A DNA stretch of 64,000 bases from Citrobacter sedlakii NBRC 105722 (GCF_000759835.1 NZ_BBNB01000004.1:111212-175211), one strand, 5' to 3'. Positions 32,999 to 48,230 are shown, counted from the stretch's first letter. Notes: a model not told the origin generated them from the sequence alone. A program made the numbers and translations.

Positions 32999-33053
32999 CA
33001 GGCCTGGGCTTGTTTCTAAAATTGGACAGGCAAAACAAGCCTTATCAGGCCTG
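32999..33053 (-). terminator. Hairpin between pilin and chaperone genes
   Basis: An 8-bp stem of two self-complementary CAGGCCTG copies (32999-33006 and 33046-33053) is stacked on a 9-bp stem (GGCTTGTTT 33007-33015 / AAACAAGCC 33033-33041). It probably protects the pilin mRNA and limits read-through, giving excess pilin over assembly factors. Confidence 0.65.
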
Positions 33054-33078
33054 AGGTTTTAAAAGGTAAGGACGAATT

Positions 33079-33603
33079 TTAATTGCTATAGGTAACAGTA
33101 AATTCAGAATCGGCGTTTGCCAGACCCGCTTTTATGGTATCAGAGGTGGCAATATAACGTGCAATAAAGGGGATTGTCGCTGTACCGTCAGTATTGATAT
33201 CAGCGTAAGTGGATTCATTGTAAAGCTTCAACAAACTGTTATCGACTTTGTTGTAAAGAGCGACAGCCACACCTTCTGCGCCTCCGGTGTTAACTTTAAG
33301 ATAACCATCTCCGTCTTCGGTACCGTCAAAACGCACGGCCGCCTTTTTATACGTATCAGGGCAATTAATCAGATCGATTTGAAATGCCTGAACAGAAGCG
33401 GTAGACCCCACGCCGGTAAAAGTTGATTTATTAACTTTACCAAGATCTACGATCTGGTCCTGAGAATTAGTCGTAACTTCACAGGTGCTATCAATAATTT
33501 CACCAGTAAAATGAACCACGCCATTGCCGTTAGCTGCATGCACCTGAGAAGTTACAAACAGAGCAGAACAAATTAAAGCACTACTTAATACTTTTCCTTT
33601 CAC
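33079..33603 (-). CDS. stgA: Major fimbrial subunit
   Basis: A 174-residue pilin with a signal peptide (SALICSALFVTSQVHA, cut near 23). Its mature form begins ANGNGVVHFTGEIIDSTCEV, the standard type 1-like pilin start with the first Cys of the disulfide pair; the second Cys is in LINCPD. The C-terminal beta-zipper motif ends in TVTYSN. The start codon is GTG, with AAGGATG before it. It is the first gene of the operon, behind an AT-rich promoter region. Confidence 0.85.
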   Translation of the reverse strand: MKGKVLSSALICSALFVTSQVHAANGNGVVHFTGEIIDSTCEVTTNSQDQIVDLGKVNKSTFTGVGSTASVQAFQIDLINCPDTYKKAAVRFDGTEDGDGYLKVNTGGAEGVAVALYNKVDNSLLKLYNESTYADINTDGTATIPFIARYIATSDTIKAGLANADSEFTVTYSN

Positions 33604-33868
33604 AATAAAACATCCTTAAATTATAAATAACAAAGAAGTATTTTTTAAACAAATACCATTAAAGTATTTCAGCGAAAGAATAGTAAACCTACGACAATGA
33701 AATCGCAATATAAAAATATTTATTTATTTTTTATGTAAAGGGCGGAAAAATAACAACTAAATAATATTAGATTTTATAAACCACGAAAAACGCTCGTTAC
33801 TATAGTTATTTTTTTAAAAAGATAAATCACCCGCAATTAATTTTCAGAAAATATTTACCCGTAACATA
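33604..33868. promoter_or_regulatory. AT-rich upstream region of the fimbrial operon
   Basis: About 265 bp, strongly AT-rich, with runs such as TATTTATTTATTTTTTATG. It must hold the fimbrial promoter. The composition is of the kind bound by H-NS, a common silencer of acquired fimbriae. No single promoter or invertible repeat stands out. Confidence 0.5.
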
Positions 33869-33874
33869 AAAAAA

Positions 33875-33906
33875 GCCCCGCAACCATAAGTTAGCGGGGC
33901 TTTTTT
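33875..33906 (-). terminator. Terminator after glmS
   Basis: A GCCCCGC/GCGGGGC stem with A-tract and T-tract on both sides (AAAAAAA before, TTTTTT after) works in either direction, between glmS and the fimbrial promoter region. Confidence 0.85.
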
Positions 33907-33922
33907 ACCACGATATATTAAA

Positions 33923-35752
33923 TTATTCCACTGTTACCGATTTTGCCAGGTTACGCGGCTGGTCCACGTCGGTGCCTTTAATCAGCGCCACGTGATATGC
34001 CAGCAGTTGCAGCGGAACGGTGTAGAAGATAGGGGCGATCACCTCTTCGACATGCGGCATCTCGATAATGTGCATGTTGTCGCTGCTGACAAAGCCCGCA
34101 TCCTGATCGGCGAAAACATACAATTGGCCGCCACGCGCCCGGACTTCTTCGATGTTGGATTTCAGTTTTTCCAGCAGTTCGTTGTTCGGAGCCACCACAA
34201 TAACCGGCATGTCCGCGTCAATCAGCGCCAGCGGACCGTGCTTCAGTTCGCCTGCCGCGTACGCTTCCGCATGGATATAAGAGATCTCTTTCAGCTTCAG
34301 CGCGCCTTCCAGCGCAATCGGATACTGATCGCCGCGCCCCAGGAATAACGCGTGATGCTTGTCAGAGAAGTCTTCTGCCAGCGCTTCAATGCGTTTGTCC
34401 TGCGACAACATCTGCTCAATGCGGCTCGGCAGCGCCTGCAGGCCGTGCACGATGTCATGCTCAATAGCGGCATCCAGTCCCTTCAGACGCGCCAGTTTCG
34501 CCACCAGCATCAGCAGAACGGTTAACTGCGTGGTAAACGCTTTGGTCGACGCCACGCCAATTTCAGTACCGGCATTGGTCATCATCGCCAGATCCGATTC
34601 ACGTACCAGCGATGACCCCGGCACGTTACAGATAGCGAGCGAGCCAAGATAGCCCAGCTCTTTCGACAGGCGCAGGCCAGCCAGCGTGTCCGCCGTTTCG
34701 CCCGACTGCGACAGGGTGATCATCAGGCTGTTGCGACGTACGGCGGATTTGCGATAGCGGAACTCTGAGGCAATTTCGACATCGCAAGGAATGCCTGCCA
34801 GCGATTCAAACCAGTAACGAGAAACCATACCTGAGTTGTAAGACGTGCCGCAGGCGATGATCTGAATGTGCTCAACCTGCGCCAGCAGCTCGTTGGCTTT
34901 CGGTCCCAGCTCGCTCAGATCCACTTCACCGTGACTGATACGTCCGGTAAGGGTGTTCTTGATCGCATTCGGCTGTTCGTAGATCTCTTTTTGCATGTAG
35001 TGGCGGTAGATACCTTTATCACCCGCGTCATATTGCAGACTGGATTCGATATCCTGGCGCTGCACATCCGCACCGGTTTTATCAAAAATAGCGACGCTAC
35101 GACGCGTCACTTCCGCGATATCGCCTTCTTCAAGGAAGATAAAGCGGCGAGTCACGGGCAGCAGCGCCAGCTGATCAGAGGCGATGAAGTTTTCGCCCAT
35201 TCCCAGTCCGATCACCAGCGGGCTACCCGAGCGTGCCGCCAGCAGCGTATCCGGCTGGCGGGTATCCATGATTACCGTGCCGTATGCGCCGCGCAGTTGC
35301 GGGATCGCCCGCAGGACCGCTTCACGCAATGTACCGCCCTGTTCCAGCTCCCAGTGCACTAAGTGAGCAATCACTTCGGTGTCGGTTTCAGAAACGAAGG
35401 TGTAGCCGCGCGCTTTCAGCGTTTCGCGCAGCGGTTCATGGTTTTCAATGATGCCGTTATGCACCACCACAATGTGTTCAGAAACATGCGGATGCGCGTT
35501 TGCTTCTGAAGGTTCGCCGTGCGTTGCCCAGCGGGTGTGAGCGATGCCGGTACCGCCATGCAGCGGGTGTTCTTCCGCAGCCTGCGCCAGCATTTGCACT
35601 TTCCCCAGACGACGCAGACGGGTCATATGACCTTCCGCATCCACTACCGCCAGACCCGCAGAATCATAACCACGGTATTCCAGACGACGTAAACCTTCGA
35701 GAAGGATTTCAGCTACATCACGTTGCGCGATTGCGCCAACAATTCCACACAT
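33923..35752 (-). CDS. glmS: Glucosamine-6-phosphate synthase
   Basis: It makes glucosamine-6-phosphate from fructose-6-phosphate and glutamine, the first step of UDP-GlcNAc synthesis. The 609 residues comprise an N-terminal glutaminase domain starting at Cys2 ([11 protein letters not shown], the nucleophile after Met removal) and two SIS domains (about 280-430 and 460-600; [17 protein letters not shown]). The conserved C-terminus is AKSVTVE. It is cotranscribed with glmU; in E. coli the glmS message is activated by the sRNA GlmZ. Confidence 0.99.
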   Translation of the reverse strand: MCGIVGAIAQRDVAEILLEGLRRLEYRGYDSAGLAVVDAEGHMTRLRRLGKVQMLAQAAEEHPLHGGTGIAHTRWATHGEPSEANAHPHVSEHIVVVHNGIIENHEPLRETLKARGYTFVSETDTEVIAHLVHWELEQGGTLREAVLRAIPQLRGAYGTVIMDTRQPDTLLAARSGSPLVIGLGMGENFIASDQLALLPVTRRFIFLEEGDIAEVTRRSVAIFDKTGADVQRQDIESSLQYDAGDKGIYRHYMQKEIYEQPNAIKNTLTGRISHGEVDLSELGPKANELLAQVEHIQIIACGTSYNSGMVSRYWFESLAGIPCDVEIASEFRYRKSAVRRNSLMITLSQSGETADTLAGLRLSKELGYLGSLAICNVPGSSLVRESDLAMMTNAGTEIGVASTKAFTTQLTVLLMLVAKLARLKGLDAAIEHDIVHGLQALPSRIEQMLSQDKRIEALAEDFSDKHHALFLGRGDQYPIALEGALKLKEISYIHAEAYAAGELKHGPLALIDADMPVIVVAPNNELLEKLKSNIEEVRARGGQLYVFADQDAGFVSSDNMHIIEMPHVEEVIAPIFYTVPLQLLAYHVALIKGTDVDQPRNLAKSVTVE

Positions 35753-36070
35753 ATTTTTTTGATTCCGAATCCAGGCATTATGCCTCTCGTTGTCTTTCGA
35801 CCTGTATTTATCCTTCGTCTTTCACGCCGTGGCTGTGCTGGCCGTACGCTTTCGCCATGGGCATTTACTCAGATAAGCTCCCATTGACTCATTCGCTTGC
35901 CGCTTTGCCACAATGCGAAATCCTTAAGATAAAACCCGTCTTTCCGGGCGCCCCGAGCCTTGTAGAGAGTGGGGTTATTTTTATGGGTACTGCATGTTGG
36001 CGGGCGATATATTTTTATCGCCTCATCCCGTGTCTGCCGGATATCGCTAACGCTTAACTGGCCGACAAAA
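35753..36070 (-). promoter_or_regulatory. glmU-glmS intercistronic region
   Basis: 318 bp without a gene. A hairpin GGCGATATA/TATATCGCC-like sequence lies near 36002-36022. In E. coli the corresponding region is where RNase E separates the two cistrons and where the sRNA GlmZ pairs to free the glmS ribosome site. I cannot align the GlmZ site base by base from memory. Confidence 0.5.
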
Positions 36071-37441
36071 TCACTTTTTCTTCACCGGACGCTGCCAGCC
36101 TTGCTTATGAACCTGCGGCACGCGGCTCAGCACCAGCTCGTTATCCGCGATATCACGCGTCACGGTCGTTCCTGCGGCGATGGTCGCTCCTTTGCCTACG
36201 CTCACCGGCGCCACCAGCTGCGTGTCAGAACCGACAAAGACATCGTCGCCAATGATAGTTTTAAATTTGTTCGCGCCATCGTAGTTGCAGGTAATCGTCC
36301 CCGCGCCGATATTCACATTGTCGCCAATTTCCGCATCGCCCAGATAGGTCAAATGACCCGCTTTAGAGCCTTTGCCCAGACGCGCTTTTTTCATTTCAAC
36401 AAAATTGCCCACATGCGCGCCTTCCAGCAGCTCCGCTCCAGGACGCAGACGTGCGAACGGGCCAATGGTGCAGGCCGCTTCCAGATGCGCATCTTCCACC
36501 ACGCTGTAGGGACTGATTTCGCAGTCATCGCCAATAACGCTGTTTTTAATCACACAGCCCGCGCCAATCTTCACGCGATGACCTAACGTCACCTTCCCTT
36601 CGATGATAACGTTAGTATCAATTTCAACATCGCGCCCGTGATTAAGGGCGCCGCGCAGATCAAAACGCGCCGGGTCACGTAACATCACGCCTGCCAGCAG
36701 CAGCTTTTCCGCCTGCTCGGACTGGTAAATACGCTCAAGTCGGGAAAGCTGCAGACGGTTGTTCACACCGTCGGTTTCACTGATGCGAGCCGGGTGCACG
36801 GCGGCGATTTCACGCCCTTCCTGGAACGCCATCGCAATAATATCGGTGATGTAGTACTCACCCTGCGCATTGTTATTGTTCAGTTTCGCCAGCCAGCGCT
36901 TCATGTCCGCGCCGTTAGCAATCAGGATACCGGTGTTGATTTCCTGGATCTGACGCTGTTCTTCAGTGGCGTCTTTATGTTCAACAATGCCGGTAACCTG
37001 ACCGTTCTCACGCGTAATGCGCCCGTAACCGCTTGGGTCATCCAGTTTAACCGTGAGCAGACCAATGCCGCCCTGCGGTTTGGCGTCGCGCAGTCGGGTC
37101 AGCGTTTCAACGGAGATCAGCGGCACGTCGCCGTAGAGCATTAAAATGTCTTCGTCATCACTAAAGAAGGGCGCGGCCTGTTGCATCGCATGGCCGGTTC
37201 CCAGCTGTTCAGCCTGGAGTACCCAGTTAAGATTGTCATTTTTCAGCGTCTTTTTAAGCAGATCGCCACCGTGTCCATAGACCAGGTGAACCTGAGAAGC
37301 GCCTAATTCATTCGCCGCATCAATGACATGCTGGACCATCGCTTTACCGGCAAGGGTATGCAGCACTTTAGGAAGATCGGAATACATACGTGTGCCTTTG
37401 CCTGCGGCAAGGATCACTACGCTCATAGCTTTGTTCAACAT
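36071..37441 (-). CDS. glmU: Bifunctional GlcNAc-1-P uridyltransferase / GlcN-1-P acetyltransferase
   Basis: It catalyses the last two steps to UDP-GlcNAc. The 456 residues comprise an N-terminal nucleotidyltransferase domain ([20 protein letters not shown], about 9-28) and a C-terminal left-handed beta helix of hexapeptide repeats (about 250-430; [31 protein letters not shown]) for acetyl transfer. The basic tail ends RPVKKK. It is first in the glmUS operon. Confidence 0.99.
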   Translation of the reverse strand: MLNKAMSVVILAAGKGTRMYSDLPKVLHTLAGKAMVQHVIDAANELGASQVHLVYGHGGDLLKKTLKNDNLNWVLQAEQLGTGHAMQQAAPFFSDDEDILMLYGDVPLISVETLTRLRDAKPQGGIGLLTVKLDDPSGYGRITRENGQVTGIVEHKDATEEQRQIQEINTGILIANGADMKRWLAKLNNNNAQGEYYITDIIAMAFQEGREIAAVHPARISETDGVNNRLQLSRLERIYQSEQAEKLLLAGVMLRDPARFDLRGALNHGRDVEIDTNVIIEGKVTLGHRVKIGAGCVIKNSVIGDDCEISPYSVVEDAHLEAACTIGPFARLRPGAELLEGAHVGNFVEMKKARLGKGSKAGHLTYLGDAEIGDNVNIGAGTITCNYDGANKFKTIIGDDVFVGSDTQLVAPVSVGKGATIAAGTTVTRDIADNELVLSRVPQVHKQGWQRPVKKK

Positions 37442-37701
37442 ACGCGTCCTGACTGTAATTTGAGAACGAATTTATACCGTTTCACTTTGAAAATACTACA
37501 TTTTTTTCAGCGTGAAATGGGAAGAAGATAAAACGCTCATTATCGGACTTTCTCCGACGGCGAGAGCGACATTTTCGACCATTGACGCGGTTTTTGTCTT
37601 GCGAAAAGTCGCGTCGAACCTTGATTAAAGCGTTAGCACGATGTTTTTGCTATTTTTTTGAGACATAAAGAAAGATCGCGCCTGACGCCTGTTCCCCAGG
37701 C
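37442..37701. promoter_or_regulatory. glmU upstream / atp-glm intergenic region
   Basis: About 260 bp without a gene between the atpC terminator and glmU. In E. coli NagC controls glmUS from this position. Candidate AT-rich sites exist (for example around 37490-37510), but I cannot mark NagC operators with confidence. Confidence 0.4.
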
Positions 37702-37736
37702 AAAAAAAAACCAGCCTGCAAAGAGACTGGTTTTTA
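37702..37736 (-). terminator. Terminator of the atp operon
   Basis: On the minus strand an 8-bp stem (ACCAGTCT / AGGCTGGT, one G-U pair) is followed by eight T, about 20 bp after atpC. Confidence 0.8.
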
Positions 37737-37752
37737 TGCTTTCAAGCCGGTG

Positions 37753-38172
37753 TTACATCGCTTTTTTGGTCAACTCGATAACGCGCAGTTTAGCGATCGC
37801 TTTGGCCAGTTCCGCAGACGCCTGAGCGTAATCCACGTCACCATGAGAGCTCTTAATGTGCTCCTCAGCCTTACGCTTCGCTTCCAGAGCTCGCGCTTCG
37901 TCGAGATCCTGGCCGCGAATCGCGGTATCAGCCAGAACGGTCACGCTACCCGGTTGCACTTCAAGAATGCCGCCGGACAGATAGATAAACTCTTCATGAC
38001 CGTGCTGTTTAACGATGCGAATCATACCAGGCTTAATGGCGGTGAGCAGCGGGGCGTGACCCGGGTAAATACCCAGTTCACCTTCACTACCCGTTACCTG
38101 GATTTTCTCGACCAGACCAGAGAACATTTGTTGCTCTGCGCTGACGACGTCCAGGTGGTAAGTCATTGCCAT
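37753..38172 (-). CDS. atpC: ATP synthase F1 epsilon subunit
   Basis: The 139-residue rotor subunit that couples F1 to the c ring and can lock the enzyme against ATP hydrolysis. An N-terminal beta sandwich (about 1-85) precedes a C-terminal helical hairpin ([15 protein letters not shown]... [13 protein letters not shown]). It is the last gene of the atp operon, 20 bp after atpD. Confidence 0.98.
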
Positions 38173-38192
38173 ATCACCCTCCGATTAAGGCG

Positions 38193-40465
<2,273 letters not shown>

Positions 40466-40515
40466 GAGCTTCTCCTCAATGCCTTGCGGCCCGCCTTAAG
40501 GCAGGCCGCCAGACG

Positions 40516-42057
40516 TTACCAGGATTGGGTTGCTTTGAAGGAATCGAGGATGCCTTTCAGCTTGCCTTCGATTTCGTCGTTATAGCCACCGGACTGGTTG
40601 ATCTCTTGCATCAACGGAGCGTGATCACGGTCGACGTAAGCCAGCAGAGCGGCTTCGAAGCTACCGATTTTCGCCAGTTCTACATCCGCCAGATAACCAC
40701 GTTCTGCCGCGAACAGAACCAGAGACTGCTGCGCAACGGACATCGGCGCATACTGTTTCTGTTTCAGCAGTTCGGTCACTTTCTGACCGTGGTCAAGCTG
40801 TTTACGGGTTGCATCGTCAAGGTCAGAGGCGAACTGGGAGAATGCTGCCAGTTCACGGTACTGCGCCAGCGCGGTACGAATACCACCGGACAGTTTCTTC
40901 ATGATCTTGGTCTGCGCTGCGCCACCTACACGGGATACGGAGATACCGGGGTTAACCGCAGGACGAATACCGGCGTTAAACAGGTTGGTTTCCAGGAAGA
41001 TCTGACCATCGGTAATGGAGATTACGTTGGTCGGAACGAACGCGGAAACGTCACCTGCCTGCGTTTCGATAATCGGCAGCGCGGTCAGAGAACCGGTTTT
41101 CCCTTTCACTTCACCTTTGGTGAAGGCTTCAACGTATTCGGCGTTAACACGCGCAGCACGTTCCAGCAGACGGGAGTGGAGGTAGAATACGTCGCCCGGG
41201 AATGCTTCACGTCCAGGCGGACGACGGAGCAGCAGGGAGATCTGACGATAAGCAACAGCCTGTTTGGACAGGTCATCATAGATGATCAGCGCATCTTCGC
41301 CGCGGTCACGGAAGTATTCGCCCATTGCGCAACCGGCATACGGCGCCAGGTATTGCAGTGCGGCAGATTCAGACGCGGTCGCGACCACCACGATGGTGTT
41401 GGACAGCGCGCCGTGTTCTTCCAGTTTGCGCACCACGTTAGAGATGGTGGAGGCTTTCTGGCCGATAGCGACGTAAACACACTTGATGCCGGAATCACGC
41501 TGGTTGATGATGGCGTCGATTGCCAGCGCGGTTTTACCGGTCTGACGGTCACCGATGATCAATTCACGCTGACCACGACCGATTGGGATCATGGCGTCAA
41601 CGGATTTATAACCGGTCTGTACCGGCTGATCGACGGACTGACGTTCGATAACGCCCGGAGCGATAGCTTCAACTGCAGAGAAGCCGTCGTGCTCAACCGG
41701 ACCTTTACCGTCGATTGGCGCACCCAGGGTGTTAACCACACGGCCCAGCAGGCCACGGCCTACCGGAACTTCCAGGATACGACCCGTACATTTCACCTTC
41801 ATGCCTTCGGCGAGGTCAGCGTACGGACCCATCACCACCGCACCCACGGAGTCGCGCTCCAGGTTCAATGCGATAGCGTAACGGTTACCCGGCAGGGAGA
41901 TCATTTCACCCTGCATACAATCGGCCAGGCCGTGAATACGGATAACACCGTCACTTACAGAAACAATAGTACCTTCGTTGTGAGCTTCACTCACAACATT
42001 GAACTGAGCAATGCGCTGCTTGATCAGTTCGCTGATTTCGGTGGAATTCAGTTGCAT
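40516..42057 (-). CDS. atpA: ATP synthase F1 alpha subunit
   Basis: The 513-residue non-catalytic nucleotide-binding subunit, with P-loop GDRQTGKTA (near 169-177), the signature [13 protein letters not shown], and an N-terminal domain that contacts delta. It follows atpH by 12 bp. A long open frame on the opposite strand is a codon-bias shadow. Confidence 0.99.
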   Translation of the reverse strand: MQLNSTEISELIKQRIAQFNVVSEAHNEGTIVSVSDGVIRIHGLADCMQGEMISLPGNRYAIALNLERDSVGAVVMGPYADLAEGMKVKCTGRILEVPVGRGLLGRVVNTLGAPIDGKGPVEHDGFSAVEAIAPGVIERQSVDQPVQTGYKSVDAMIPIGRGQRELIIGDRQTGKTALAIDAIINQRDSGIKCVYVAIGQKASTISNVVRKLEEHGALSNTIVVVATASESAALQYLAPYAGCAMGEYFRDRGEDALIIYDDLSKQAVAYRQISLLLRRPPGREAFPGDVFYLHSRLLERAARVNAEYVEAFTKGEVKGKTGSLTALPIIETQAGDVSAFVPTNVISITDGQIFLETNLFNAGIRPAVNPGISVSRVGGAAQTKIMKKLSGGIRTALAQYRELAAFSQFASDLDDATRKQLDHGQKVTELLKQKQYAPMSVAQQSLVLFAAERGYLADVELAKIGSFEAALLAYVDRDHAPLMQEINQSGGYNDEIEGKLKGILDSFKATQSW

Positions 42058-42069
42058 GCTCCAGTCCCC

Positions 42070-42603
42070 TTAAGACTGCAAGACGTCTGCAAGGCGCTCA
42101 AGACGGCCGCGTACGCTGCCATCTATGACCATATCACCCGAGCGGATGATTACGCCTGCCATTACAGACTTATCGATTTTGCAATTCAGCTTAACTTTGC
42201 GTGACAGACGTTTTTCCATCGCAGCGCTAATCTTCGCAAGCTGTTCTTCACTCAGTGCGGTCGCGGACGTGACTTCTACCTCAGAGATAGACTCACTCGC
42301 GGCGCGCAGGTGAATGAACTGCTCAAGAACATCCGGGAGCGCGTTCAGACGGTTATTCTCAGCCATGACCCGAATCAGGTTCTGACCGTTTTCGTCCAGT
42401 TGCTCACCGCATACTGCGATAAACGACTCAGCGAGCGTTTCCGACGCCAGCGCGCCAGAGAGAAGCTCAGCCATTTGTTCGTTTTTCGTTACCTCGGCGG
42501 CAAACGCCAGCATGTCCTGCCAGCGCTCTACACTTTGGTGTTCGACGGCAAAGTCAAAAGCTGCTTTGGCGTAGGGGCGAGCTACCGTAACAAATTCAGA
42601 CAT
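42070..42603 (-). CDS. atpH: ATP synthase F1 delta subunit
   Basis: A 177-residue peripheral-stalk protein that joins the top of F1 to the b dimer. The N-terminal helical bundle ([16 protein letters not shown]) and the C-terminal conserved region ([25 protein letters not shown]) are typical of the family. It begins 14 bp after atpF. Confidence 0.98.
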   Translation of the reverse strand: MSEFVTVARPYAKAAFDFAVEHQSVERWQDMLAFAAEVTKNEQMAELLSGALASETLAESFIAVCGEQLDENGQNLIRVMAENNRLNALPDVLEQFIHLRAASESISEVEVTSATALSEEQLAKISAAMEKRLSRKVKLNCKIDKSVMAGVIIRSGDMVIDGSVRGRLERLADVLQS

Positions 42604-42617
42604 CAGCCCCTCCCTCC

Positions 42618-43088
42618 TTACAGTTCAGCGACAAGTTTATCCACGATGTCGCTGTTAGCAGCTTCATCCACGGAACGTTCGATGATCTTCTCGGCGCCAG
42701 CAACAGCCAGGATAGCAACTTGCTTACGCAGCTCTTCACGGGCACGTTTACGCTCGGCTTCAATTTCCGCCTGCGCCTGGGCCACGATTTTAGTACGTTC
42801 CTGCTCTGCTTCCGTTTTGGCTTCGTCCAGGATCTGAGCGCGGCGTTTGTTCGCCTGCTCGATGATTACCTGAGCTTCCGCCTTCGCTTTTTTCAGCTGG
42901 TCGGTCGCGCTGGCCTTTGCAAGGTCAAGATCCTTATGTGCTCGTTCTGCAGAAGCAAGGCCGTCAGCAATTTCTTTTTGACGCTTCTCGATGGCAGCCA
43001 TTAACGGCGGCCATACGTACTTCATGCAGAACAGAACGAACAGGACAAACGCGATGGCCTGGCCGAGGATTGTTGCGTTAAGATTCAC
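42618..43088 (-). CDS. atpF: ATP synthase F0 b subunit
   Basis: A 156-residue stator subunit with one N-terminal membrane helix ([19 protein letters not shown], about 8-26) followed by a long, charged, Ala-rich helix that dimerises as a right-handed coiled coil and reaches delta. The length equals E. coli AtpF. It lies between atpE and atpH. Confidence 0.99.
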   Translation of the reverse strand: MNLNATILGQAIAFVLFVLFCMKYVWPPLMAAIEKRQKEIADGLASAERAHKDLDLAKASATDQLKKAKAEAQVIIEQANKRRAQILDEAKTEAEQERTKIVAQAQAEIEAERKRAREELRKQVAILAVAGAEKIIERSVDEAANSDIVDKLVAEL

Positions 43089-43136
43089 AGCACAATGCCT
43101 CTATCTAGTTAACGTTCTGATATTGCTCTTAATTCA

Positions 43137-43405
<269 letters not shown>

Positions 43406-43433
43406 TCAGTTAAAACGTAGTAGTGTTGGTAAA

Positions 43434-44638
<1,205 letters not shown>

Positions 44639-44729
44639 CACGTTTTTAACTCCTGCTCCCTACGAGGTATGCCGCGTGTCGTATAAAACGTTCTTTAAGG
44701 CTTAGAGTCAAGCATCAAAAAGCGGACAA

Positions 44730-44757
44730 ATTATACGGTGCGCCCTCGTGATTTCAA
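44730..44757 (-). promoter_or_regulatory. atp operon promoter
   Basis: On the minus strand, -35 TTGAAA (44752-44757), a 16-bp spacer and a perfect -10 TATAAT (44730-44735) read towards atpI and leave a leader of about 85 nt. Confidence 0.75.
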
Positions 44758-45254
44758 ACAATAAGTAGCTAAAAGGTGAATAAATGTTTAAATATTTTTC
44801 GACAGGCCACATTTATTACTTTTTGCCAAACTGTGAACGTTCAAGCAAAACTGCAAATGCCGCGTAAACACTGGCGATAAAGCGTGCTTCAGATCACATA
44901 TTGAGCATATTCGCCCCGACGCCATATATTTACTTGGCAAATGATGCCATTTCAACTTTCTGATATTTAAGCCTAAATTTACTCACTGTTTTAAAAACGG
45001 CAGCTTACACCTCGAAAACCTACCATTGACATTTTTAATAAAAACTTAACATGCCATTTTAATTGGTAGCCTCGATTTTTAGCAGGCTGATATTTTCCAT
45101 GTTGACTAATTTTGTCTTTACCAAAAAAAGCCACGTTACCCAAGTGCTAACAGTCAGTGAAGATGGCGTTAAGCATACTCCGTTTTCGCGCTCCAAATGA
45201 CGCCGCCTGTTAACACGCAACCGGGCCATTTTTCTTTAATTTTTTTGATAAAAA
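44758..45254. other. AT-rich intergenic region between atp promoter and rsmG
   Basis: About 500 bp without a credible gene. E. coli has a spacer of similar size here. A homopolymer-rich stretch near 45225-45262 (TTTCTTTAATTTTTTTGATAAAAATTAAA) may act as a weak terminator for mnmG-rsmG. Nothing else stands out. Confidence 0.5.
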
Positions 45255-45878
45255 TTAAATTTTATTTGGCTTAATCACCACCAGATGACGCTCGCCTTCC
45301 AACTGCGGCACCGCCAGTTTGACAATGGAATCAACCTGGAACGGCGCAGGCAACGCGGCGATTTCATCCTCTGGCAGGAGCCCCTTCAACGCATAGAAAC
45401 GGCCATTCTCGCCAGGCAAATGGCGACACCAGCTCACCATGTCATTGAGTGAGGCGAACGCGCGACTGATCACCCCGTCAAACGGCGGTTCAGCGGGGAA
45501 ATCTTCAACGCGGCTCTGGACCGGGGTGATATTTTTGAGCGCAAGCTCATGCTGTACCTGGCGCAGGAAACGAACCCGCTTCCCCAGGCTGTCGAGCAGG
45601 GTGAAATGCGATTCAGGACGGACGATGGACAACGGAATACCCGGCAGCCCAGGGCCTGTCCCCACATCGATAAAACGCTCGCCCTGCAAATGCGGCGCAA
45701 CCACAATGCTGTCGAGAATATGACGGACCAGCATCTCGTTAGGATCGCGCACTGAGGTCAGGTTGTAGGCTTTGTTCCATTTATGCAGCATGTCGACATA
45801 CGCAATCAGCTGATTTTTCTGGTGATCGGTAAGCGAAATGCCAGCGTCAGCCAGCAGGCGAGAGAGTTTATTGAGCAC
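45255..45878 (-). CDS. rsmG: 16S rRNA (guanine-527-N7)-methyltransferase RsmG
   Basis: A 207-residue SAM-dependent methyltransferase that makes m7G527 in 16S rRNA; loss gives low-level streptomycin resistance. The SAM site [17 protein letters not shown] (about 66-82) and the downstream VISRAFASL motif are intact. It follows mnmG across a double REP element. Confidence 0.98.
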   Translation of the reverse strand: MLNKLSRLLADAGISLTDHQKNQLIAYVDMLHKWNKAYNLTSVRDPNEMLVRHILDSIVVAPHLQGERFIDVGTGPGLPGIPLSIVRPESHFTLLDSLGKRVRFLRQVQHELALKNITPVQSRVEDFPAEPPFDGVISRAFASLNDMVSWCRHLPGENGRFYALKGLLPEDEIAALPAPFQVDSIVKLAVPQLEGERHLVVIKPNKI

Positions 45879-45905
45879 GGTGATTACCTGTTGAGATGCT
45901 TACGT

Positions 45906-45971
45906 GGCGGGTGGCACCTGGCTAACCCGCCCTACGGGTTTGTAGGCCCGGTAAGCGTAGCACCACCGGGC
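45906..45971. repeat. BIME-type double REP between mnmG and rsmG
   Basis: Two inverted repeats in tandem: GGCGGGT...ACCCGCC (45906-45931) and GCCCGG...CCGGGC (45946-45971), with the REP-type inner sequences GGCACCTGGCTA and TAAGCGTAGCACCA. It is a compound bacterial interspersed mosaic element. Confidence 0.8.
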
Positions 45972-45984
45972 GTTTTTCAAAACG

Positions 45985-47874
45985 TTATGCGCTGCGGCGC
46001 AGCATTCCCTGTTTTTTCAGCCATACCAACAGGATGGAGATCGCCGCCGGCGTCACGCCAGAAATGCGCGAAGCCTGACCGATAGAGACCGGTTTGTGAT
46101 CGTTAAGCTTGGCGATCACTTCGTTCGACAGCCCGGAGACCTGACGGTAATCCAGGGTCGCAGGCAGCAGCGTGTTCTCGTTGCGCAGTTGTTTTTCGAT
46201 CTCATCCTGCTGACGGGCGATATACCCTTCATATTTCACCTGAATTTCAACCTGCTCAGCGGCCTGAACATCGTCAAGCGCAGGCGCAAACGGCGTCAGC
46301 GCGGTAAGCTGTTGGTAGGTCATTTCCGGGCGGCGCAGCAGGTCTTCACCACTGGCTTCACGGGAGAGCGGCGCGGTCAGGTGAGCGTTGACTTCGTCCG
46401 CGGTTTCCGCTGTCGGCGTTACCCAGGTGGATTTCAGGCGCTGGCGTTCACGCTCAATATTTTCCAGCTTCTCGTTAAAACGCGCCCAGCGTTCATCATC
46501 CACCAGCCCCAGCTCACGGCCCATTTCAGTCAGGCGCAGGTCGGCGTTGTCTTCACGCAGCATCAGGCGGTATTCCGCACGAGAAGTAAACATGCGGTAC
46601 GGCTCTTTGGTACCCAGCGTACACAGATCGTCCACCAGCACGCCGAGGTAGGCCTGAGAACGCGCAGGCGCCCAGCCCTCTTTGTCAGCAGACAGACGAG
46701 CCGCGTTAAGACCTGCAAGCAAACCTTGCGCAGCCGCTTCTTCGTAGCCGGTGGTACCGTTGATTTGGCCCGCAAAAAACAGCCCCAGGATGAATTTACT
46801 TTCCAGCGTCGGCTTCAGGTCACGCGGATCGAAGAAGTCATATTCAATGGCGTAACCCGGACGGACGATTTTGGCATTTTCCATGCCCTGCATTGAGCGA
46901 ACAATTTGCATCTGCACATCAAACGGCAGGCTGGTGGAGATGCCGTTCGGGTAAATCTCGTTGGAGGTCAGTCCTTCAGGTTCGAGGAAGATCTGATGCT
47001 GATTACGATCGGCGAAGCGCATAACCTTGTCTTCGATCGACGGGCAGTAACGTGGGCCGATCCCTTCGATCACGCCAGCGTACATTGGGCTACGATCGAG
47101 GTTATTACGGATCACATCATGGGTTTTCTCGTTGGTGTGGGTGATGTAGCACGGCACCTGCTGCGGATGTTGCGCCGCATTGCCCATAAACGAGAAGACT
47201 GGCATCGGGTTGTCGCCATGCTGCTGCGCCAGCACGCTGAAATCAATGGTGCGCGCATCAATACGTGGCGGTGTGCCGGTTTTGAGACGGCTCACGCGCA
47301 GCGGCAGTTCCCGCAGGCGGCGGGAAAGGGGGATAGACGGCGGATCGCCCGCACGGCCACCGCTGTAGTTATCCAGACCAATATGTATTTTGCCGTCAAG
47401 GAACGTTCCGACGGTGAGAACGACCGCTTTCGCACGGAATTTAAGCCCCATTTGGGTTACTGCGCCAACCACACGATCGTTTTCGACAATCAGATCTTCA
47501 ACCGCTTGCTGGAAGATCATCAGGTTCGGTTGGTTCTCCAGCGCCGTTCGCACCGCCTGGCGATACAGAACGCGATCCGCCTGGGCGCGCGTGGCGCGAA
47601 CCGCGGGCCCTTTGCTGGCGTTTAGTATCCTAAACTGAATACCCGCCTGGTCGATCGCTTTTGCCATCAACCCCCCGAGCGCATCCACTTCTTTTACCAG
47701 GTGTCCCTTTCCAATACCGCCAATCGCCGGGTTGCAGCTCATCTGCCCCAGCGTGTCGATATTGTGTGTCAAAAGCAGGGTTTGTTGACCCATACGCGCT
47801 GCGGCCATCGCGGCCTCAGTGCCTGCATGACCCCCGCCAATGATAATGACGTCAAAAGGATCCGGATAAAACAT
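45985..47874 (-). CDS. mnmG: tRNA uridine-34 carboxymethylaminomethyl enzyme MnmG (GidA)
   Basis: A 629-residue FAD-dependent partner of MnmE. The dinucleotide fold [21 protein letters not shown] (about 9-29) and the family motifs [14 protein letters not shown] and [11 protein letters not shown] are present, and the C-terminal helical domain binds MnmE and tRNA. It is transcribed away from oriC, as in E. coli, where its transcription influences initiation. Confidence 0.99.
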   Translation of the reverse strand: MFYPDPFDVIIIGGGHAGTEAAMAAARMGQQTLLLTHNIDTLGQMSCNPAIGGIGKGHLVKEVDALGGLMAKAIDQAGIQFRILNASKGPAVRATRAQADRVLYRQAVRTALENQPNLMIFQQAVEDLIVENDRVVGAVTQMGLKFRAKAVVLTVGTFLDGKIHIGLDNYSGGRAGDPPSIPLSRRLRELPLRVSRLKTGTPPRIDARTIDFSVLAQQHGDNPMPVFSFMGNAAQHPQQVPCYITHTNEKTHDVIRNNLDRSPMYAGVIEGIGPRYCPSIEDKVMRFADRNQHQIFLEPEGLTSNEIYPNGISTSLPFDVQMQIVRSMQGMENAKIVRPGYAIEYDFFDPRDLKPTLESKFILGLFFAGQINGTTGYEEAAAQGLLAGLNAARLSADKEGWAPARSQAYLGVLVDDLCTLGTKEPYRMFTSRAEYRLMLREDNADLRLTEMGRELGLVDDERWARFNEKLENIERERQRLKSTWVTPTAETADEVNAHLTAPLSREASGEDLLRRPEMTYQQLTALTPFAPALDDVQAAEQVEIQVKYEGYIARQQDEIEKQLRNENTLLPATLDYRQVSGLSNEVIAKLNDHKPVSIGQASRISGVTPAAISILLVWLKKQGMLRRSA

Positions 47875-47962
47875 GGTAATTGCCTCGCATAACGCGGTAT
47901 GAAAATGGATTGAAGCCCGGGCGGTGGATTCTACTCAACTTTAGCCGATGGAGAAAGTCCCG

Positions 47963-48230
47963 GGATCCTGGGTATTAAAAAGAAGATCTTTTTATTTAGA
48001 GATCTGTTCTATTGTGATCTCTTATTAGGATCGCGCCAGACTGTGGATAAGCCGGATCCCGCCAGTAAGATCAATGGCCTGGTAAGGATCATTAGCTGTG
48101 AATGATCGGTGATCCTGGTCCGTATAAGCTGGGATCAGAATGAAGGGTTATGCACAACTCAAAAACTGAACAACGGTTATTCTTTGGATAACTACCGGTT
48201 GATCCAAGCTTCCTGACAGAGTTATCCACA
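47963..48230. other. oriC: Chromosomal replication origin oriC
   Basis: It lies between mnmG and mioC. It holds three AT-rich 13-mers, DnaA boxes R1 (48042-48050, TGTGGATAA), R2 (48148-48156, TTATGCACA) and R4 (48222-48230, TTATCCACA), many GATC sites, and the R3/Fis stretch TCTTTGGATAA. The order and spacing are those of E. coli oriC. The 13-mer reading GATCTTTTTATTT agrees with the Salmonella form as I remember it. Confidence 0.97.
47985..48028. promoter_or_regulatory. oriC duplex-unwinding element (L, M, R 13-mers)
   Basis: GATCTTTTTATTT (47985-47997), GATCTGTTCTATT (48001-48013) and GATCTCTTATTAG (48016-48028) are the left, middle and right 13-mers where DnaA-ATP opens the helix, next to box R1. 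Confidence 0.92.

Noticed and set aside
40525..42204. 559-codon open frame opposite atpA/atpH
   Set aside because: It is antisense to two certain genes, has no family resemblance, and follows from codon bias in the highly expressed atp genes.
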